Shown here in pieces: positions 61,668-64,000 of a DNA stretch of 64,000 nucleotides (position 1 is the stretch's first letter; every line of letters starts with the position of its first letter). The DNA comes from Croceimicrobium hydrocarbonivorans (GTDB lineage Bacteria; Bacteroidota; Bacteroidia; Flavobacteriales; Schleiferiaceae), in the NCBI RefSeq assembly GCF_014524565.1, contig NZ_CP060139.1, forward strand, positions 3,107,501 to 3,171,500, written 5' to 3'. Both the position numbers and the translations under genes were made by a program. The notes beneath the pieces were generated by a model. That model saw only the letters and a program-made list of their open reading frames with translations. It was not told the origin of the DNA and did not search any database.

Positions 61668-62879
61668 GTGCTCAAAGGGAGGAACATCATATGCTACAGT
61701 CGAACCAATTGGTTTGACGATTATGCCAAGACCGTCATTGAGCTGATGAAGGTCTTCTCGGAAGAGAACCAAGTATTGTATGTCGACTATCAGTTTACCT
61801 GGAAGGATGCCCTTCAACGCTTAATTAAAGGGGAGAATAATCCGGGTTTTTGGCAAATCATAGGACTTAAGGATCGTATCCAAACTTTTCCTCAGGAGAA
61901 AGGAGGAAAGCTCCATCTATTAACGCCACCTCCCATTTTACCTACTAATTTCCTGCCCCAGGGTGCCCTCTATGAGGCTTTGCATCGCTGGAATGTGAAA
62001 AGGGTGAATAGGGCCATTCGCAAGGCTATGAAGCGCCTGAATATGGGGGAGGACACCGTATTGATTAATTCCTTTAATCCCGATTTTGGTGCTTATTCTA
62101 AGAATGAATTGCCTCATTCAGTAGAAATTTACCACTGTTACGATGAAATAGCCGCAGCCGATTGGGCGGCAAAACATGGTGCTCCCGCCGAATCGCAATA
62201 TTTAGCGATGGTGGATGCCACAGTGGTTACTTCGGCCGGATTGCTCAAAACTAAGTCACCCCAAACTCCCCAATGCTATTTAGTGAAGAATGGGGTGAAT
62301 TTTGATTTGTTCCATTCAGGATATACCGAAGAGCCTAAAGCCCCCATTATTGGCTATGTAGGTGCTATTGATTTTCGTTCCGATTATCATTTGTTGGAGG
62401 AATGTTTTAAACGTTTTCCCGACTACGAATTTCATTTTGTAGGCAAGGTGATGGAGGAGCGCATTGAGGAGATTTTAAAGCAATATCCCAATGTGAAATT
62501 ACTAGGTTCCAAACCAGCTAAAGAATTGCCTGCCTTCCTAAAAACCTGTGCTGTGGGAATCATTCCCTTTGAAATTAATGAATTTACCAAAGGGGTTTAT
62601 CCTCTAAAAATCAATGAGTATTTAGCTACGGGAATTCCGGTGGTTTCTACTCGCTTTGGTGAATTGAGTGATTTTGAAAACATCGCTAGTCTGCATGATA
62701 ATGCGGAGGGATTTGCCCAAGCCCTGAAATGGGAAATTGAAAACGATAGTCCGATCAAACGACGGGAAAGAGCACAGTTTGCGAAGCTTAATTCCTGGTA
62801 TGGTCGGGTAGACGAATTCAGTGAAATAATTAACCAACTCGAAAACTCACTTAATGGATCAGAAGGCGCTACTTCCTGA
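61668..62879 (+). CDS. Glycosyltransferase, GT4-like
   Basis: The 403-residue cytoplasmic protein starts with GTG (61668; MLKGRNIICYSRTNWFDDYA). It has a GT-B fold: CYDEIAAADW in the N-terminal domain, YHFVGKVM-like C-terminal beta-alpha units with IIGYVGAIDFRSDYHLLEE, and the donor-binding GVYPLKINEYLATGIPVVSTRFGELSDF (E-x7-E pattern). The donor and acceptor are unknown. It is followed by the sulfotransferase gene, which overlaps it by 26 bases, so the pair probably builds a sulfated surface glycan. A TTACTTTG box lies at 61640-61647. Confidence 0.88.
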   Translation: MLKGRNIICYSRTNWFDDYAKTVIELMKVFSEENQVLYVDYQFTWKDALQRLIKGENNPGFWQIIGLKDRIQTFPQEKGGKLHLLTPPPILPTNFLPQGALYEALHRWNVKRVNRAIRKAMKRLNMGEDTVLINSFNPDFGAYSKNELPHSVEIYHCYDEIAAADWAAKHGAPAESQYLAMVDATVVTSAGLLKTKSPQTPQCYLVKNGVNFDLFHSGYTEEPKAPIIGYVGAIDFRSDYHLLEECFKRFPDYEFHFVGKVMEERIEEILKQYPNVKLLGSKPAKELPAFLKTCAVGIIPFEINEFTKGVYPLKINEYLATGIPVVSTRFGELSDFENIASLHDNAEGFAQALKWEIENDSPIKRRERAQFAKLNSWYGRVDEFSEIINQLENSLNGSEGATS

Positions 62880-63777
62880 TTTTGTAGTGATTGGTGCCGG
62901 TAAATCCGGAACCACTTCATTGCATGAATACCTCAATCAGCATCCTAAGATTTTTATGGGCGATAAGGAACCGAACTTCTTTGCCTACGAACTTTTAGAT
63001 CCGGAAACTCTGACTGATCCTACCGATAAGGAGCATTATTTTAATTCTGTTTATAAACTCGAAGATTACCTAGCTCTGTTTAAGGAGGCTAAGCCTGATC
63101 AGTTAAAGGGAGAGGTTTCGAATACTTATATCAGTAATAAAGACGCCTGGCAGCGGATTAAGCACTATGTGCCAGAGGCAAAATTGATGGCAATTTTACG
63201 TCATCCGGCCGATCGAATTTTTTCCCGCTATTTCCATTTGGTTCGTGAGAATGAAATTCCGGAGGGAGGTGATCTGAATGAAGTTTTCAATAAAGAATCA
63301 ATTTGGTGGCGTCGTCCGGATTTAGTGAATGAAGGATTTTACTATCGCCAATTAAAGCCCTATTTCGAGCACTTCGATGCAGATCAGATTAAGGTTTTCT
63401 TGTACGAAGATTTTATCGGCAAGACCGATGAGGTTGTGAAAGAAGCTTTTCAATTTTTAGGGGTAGATCCCAATGTGAAAGTGGGTACCGATGTGGTTTA
63501 CAATAAATCGGGCAAGGTGCGCAACAAATCTGTGGATGCCATTGTAGGGCAGGAAAGTGCTCCCATTCGTTTCTTGAAGAAATTTGCTCCGGGCTTGCAT
63601 CGCCAGCTAAAGGGCAGTGTAACTGTGAACCGCTGGTTAAATAATGTTCGTAATAAAAATCTGGAAAAACCCGATTTTGATCCTAAATTGAAGCAGCGCA
63701 TTATTAATGAGATTTACCGCGAGGATATTGAGAACTTGCAAAAGCTTATTAAACGCGATTTGAAACACTGGCTCTAA
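62854..63777 (+). CDS. Sulfotransferase family protein
   Basis: The 307-residue protein has the PAPS-binding 5'-phosphosulfate loop VIGAGKSGTTSLHEYLN, and the 3'-phosphate-binding RHPADRIFSRYFHL. It would transfer sulfate from PAPS to a carbohydrate. It overlaps the glycosyltransferase gene by 26 bases and precedes a flippase-type gene, which suggests sulfation of a lipid-linked or surface polysaccharide. The sugar specificity is unknown. Confidence 0.9.
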   Translation: MDQKALLPDFVVIGAGKSGTTSLHEYLNQHPKIFMGDKEPNFFAYELLDPETLTDPTDKEHYFNSVYKLEDYLALFKEAKPDQLKGEVSNTYISNKDAWQRIKHYVPEAKLMAILRHPADRIFSRYFHLVRENEIPEGGDLNEVFNKESIWWRRPDLVNEGFYYRQLKPYFEHFDADQIKVFLYEDFIGKTDEVVKEAFQFLGVDPNVKVGTDVVYNKSGKVRNKSVDAIVGQESAPIRFLKKFAPGLHRQLKGSVTVNRWLNNVRNKNLEKPDFDPKLKQRIINEIYREDIENLQKLIKRDLKHWL

Positions 63778-63786
63778 ATTTTCAAT

Positions 63787-64000
63787 TTGCTACAAAAATT
63801 AAAATCCCAAAAGTTCCTCAGTATGGTTACTTCCGTGCTGGGAGCGGCATTTGCCCTTCTTACTTTTGGTTATTTGGCCAGAGCCTTAACTAAGGAGGAG
63901 TTTGGTATTTATGGGATTTATCTAGCGATAATTACCACCTTCGAAATGCTTCGCAATGGCTTGGTGGGGAAGCCCTTTATCAAGTTCATGGCCGAGTCGG
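63787..64000 (+). CDS. Polysaccharide flippase (Wzx/MOP family), N-terminal part
   Basis: The frame begins with TTG at 63787 (LQKLKSQKFLSMVTSVLGAA) or possibly with the ATG 12 codons later, and runs off the window. The visible 71 residues have two hydrophobic segments with GYLARALTKEEFGIYGIYLA, typical of Wzx-type oligosaccharide translocases. It lies nine bases after the sulfotransferase gene. If real, the three genes form a surface-polysaccharide cluster continuing to the right. Confidence 0.75.
   Translation, partial: MLQKLKSQKFLSMVTSVLGAAFALLTFGYLARALTKEEFGIYGIYLAIITTFEMLRNGLVGKPFIKFMAES

Overview
The window is a chromosomal segment of a Bacteroidota bacterium, most likely class Flavobacteriia, order Flavobacteriales. 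The sequence shows this in several ways. Many genes start 5-40 bases downstream of the Bacteroidota -7 box TAnnTTTG, some with a TTG 19-20 bases upstream. Shine-Dalgarno-like leaders are rare. There are type IX secretion (T9SS) C-terminal sorting domains, TonB-dependent receptors with CarboxypepD_reg-like N-termini, the rpmB-rpmG-DUF4295 cluster and a bacillithiol deacetylase (BshB1). The genus cannot be told from what is here.

Layout. 1-9.5 kb: end of a secreted-protein gene, aconitase, purB, an EI24-type membrane protein, a lone HsdR_N-type domain, holA, a TonB-dependent receptor and a GT2 glycosyltransferase. 9.5-15 kb: a small T9SS cargo protein, a histidine kinase/response regulator pair, a four-gene minus-strand operon (SRPBCC, DUF429, a 59-residue ORF, DUF2452) and a universal stress protein. 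15-28 kb: nucleoside phosphorylase, rny, a structured RNA that fits 6S RNA by position, zapA with a ZapB-like partner, an M23 peptidase, a second TonB receptor, a PBP1A-type enzyme, DUF4197 and cinA. 28-31 kb: rpmB-rpmG-DUF4295, ftsY and rimO. 31.3-32.7 kb: a complete IS3-family insertion sequence with a 3-bp target duplication. 32.7-41.6 kb: FUSC transporter, ribH, TPR protein, recF, DUF721, ndk, a lipoprotein, bshB1, a GT4 gene with a damaged or unconventional start, tRNA-His and an ECF sigma/anti-sigma/Spy-like operon. 41.7-48.0 kb: a tandem array of four paralogous lipoproteins, each with its own terminator. 48.1-49.1 kb: a small AT-rich pair of unrecognised genes. 49.2-53.7 kb: a YaiO-type outer-membrane protein and a split transketolase whose halves flank a secreted von Willebrand A protein. 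53.9-64 kb: ychF, parE - small membrane protein - parC, an LVIVD-type T9SS protein, and the beginning of a surface-polysaccharide cluster (glycosyltransferase, sulfotransferase, flippase).

Much of the window is core housekeeping: replication (holA, recF, DUF721/DciA-like, parE, parC), translation, division (zapA) and wall synthesis. The most unusual parts are the four-lipoprotein array with a shared 5' leader motif, the RNA after zapA with four mutually complementary segments, the vWA gene inside the transketolase operon, and the AT-rich pair at 48-49 kb. In that pair a promoter and a terminator hairpin overlap the obvious start codons and force shorter proteins. No intergenic gap exceeds about 220 bases, and no rRNA, CRISPR array or prophage was seen.
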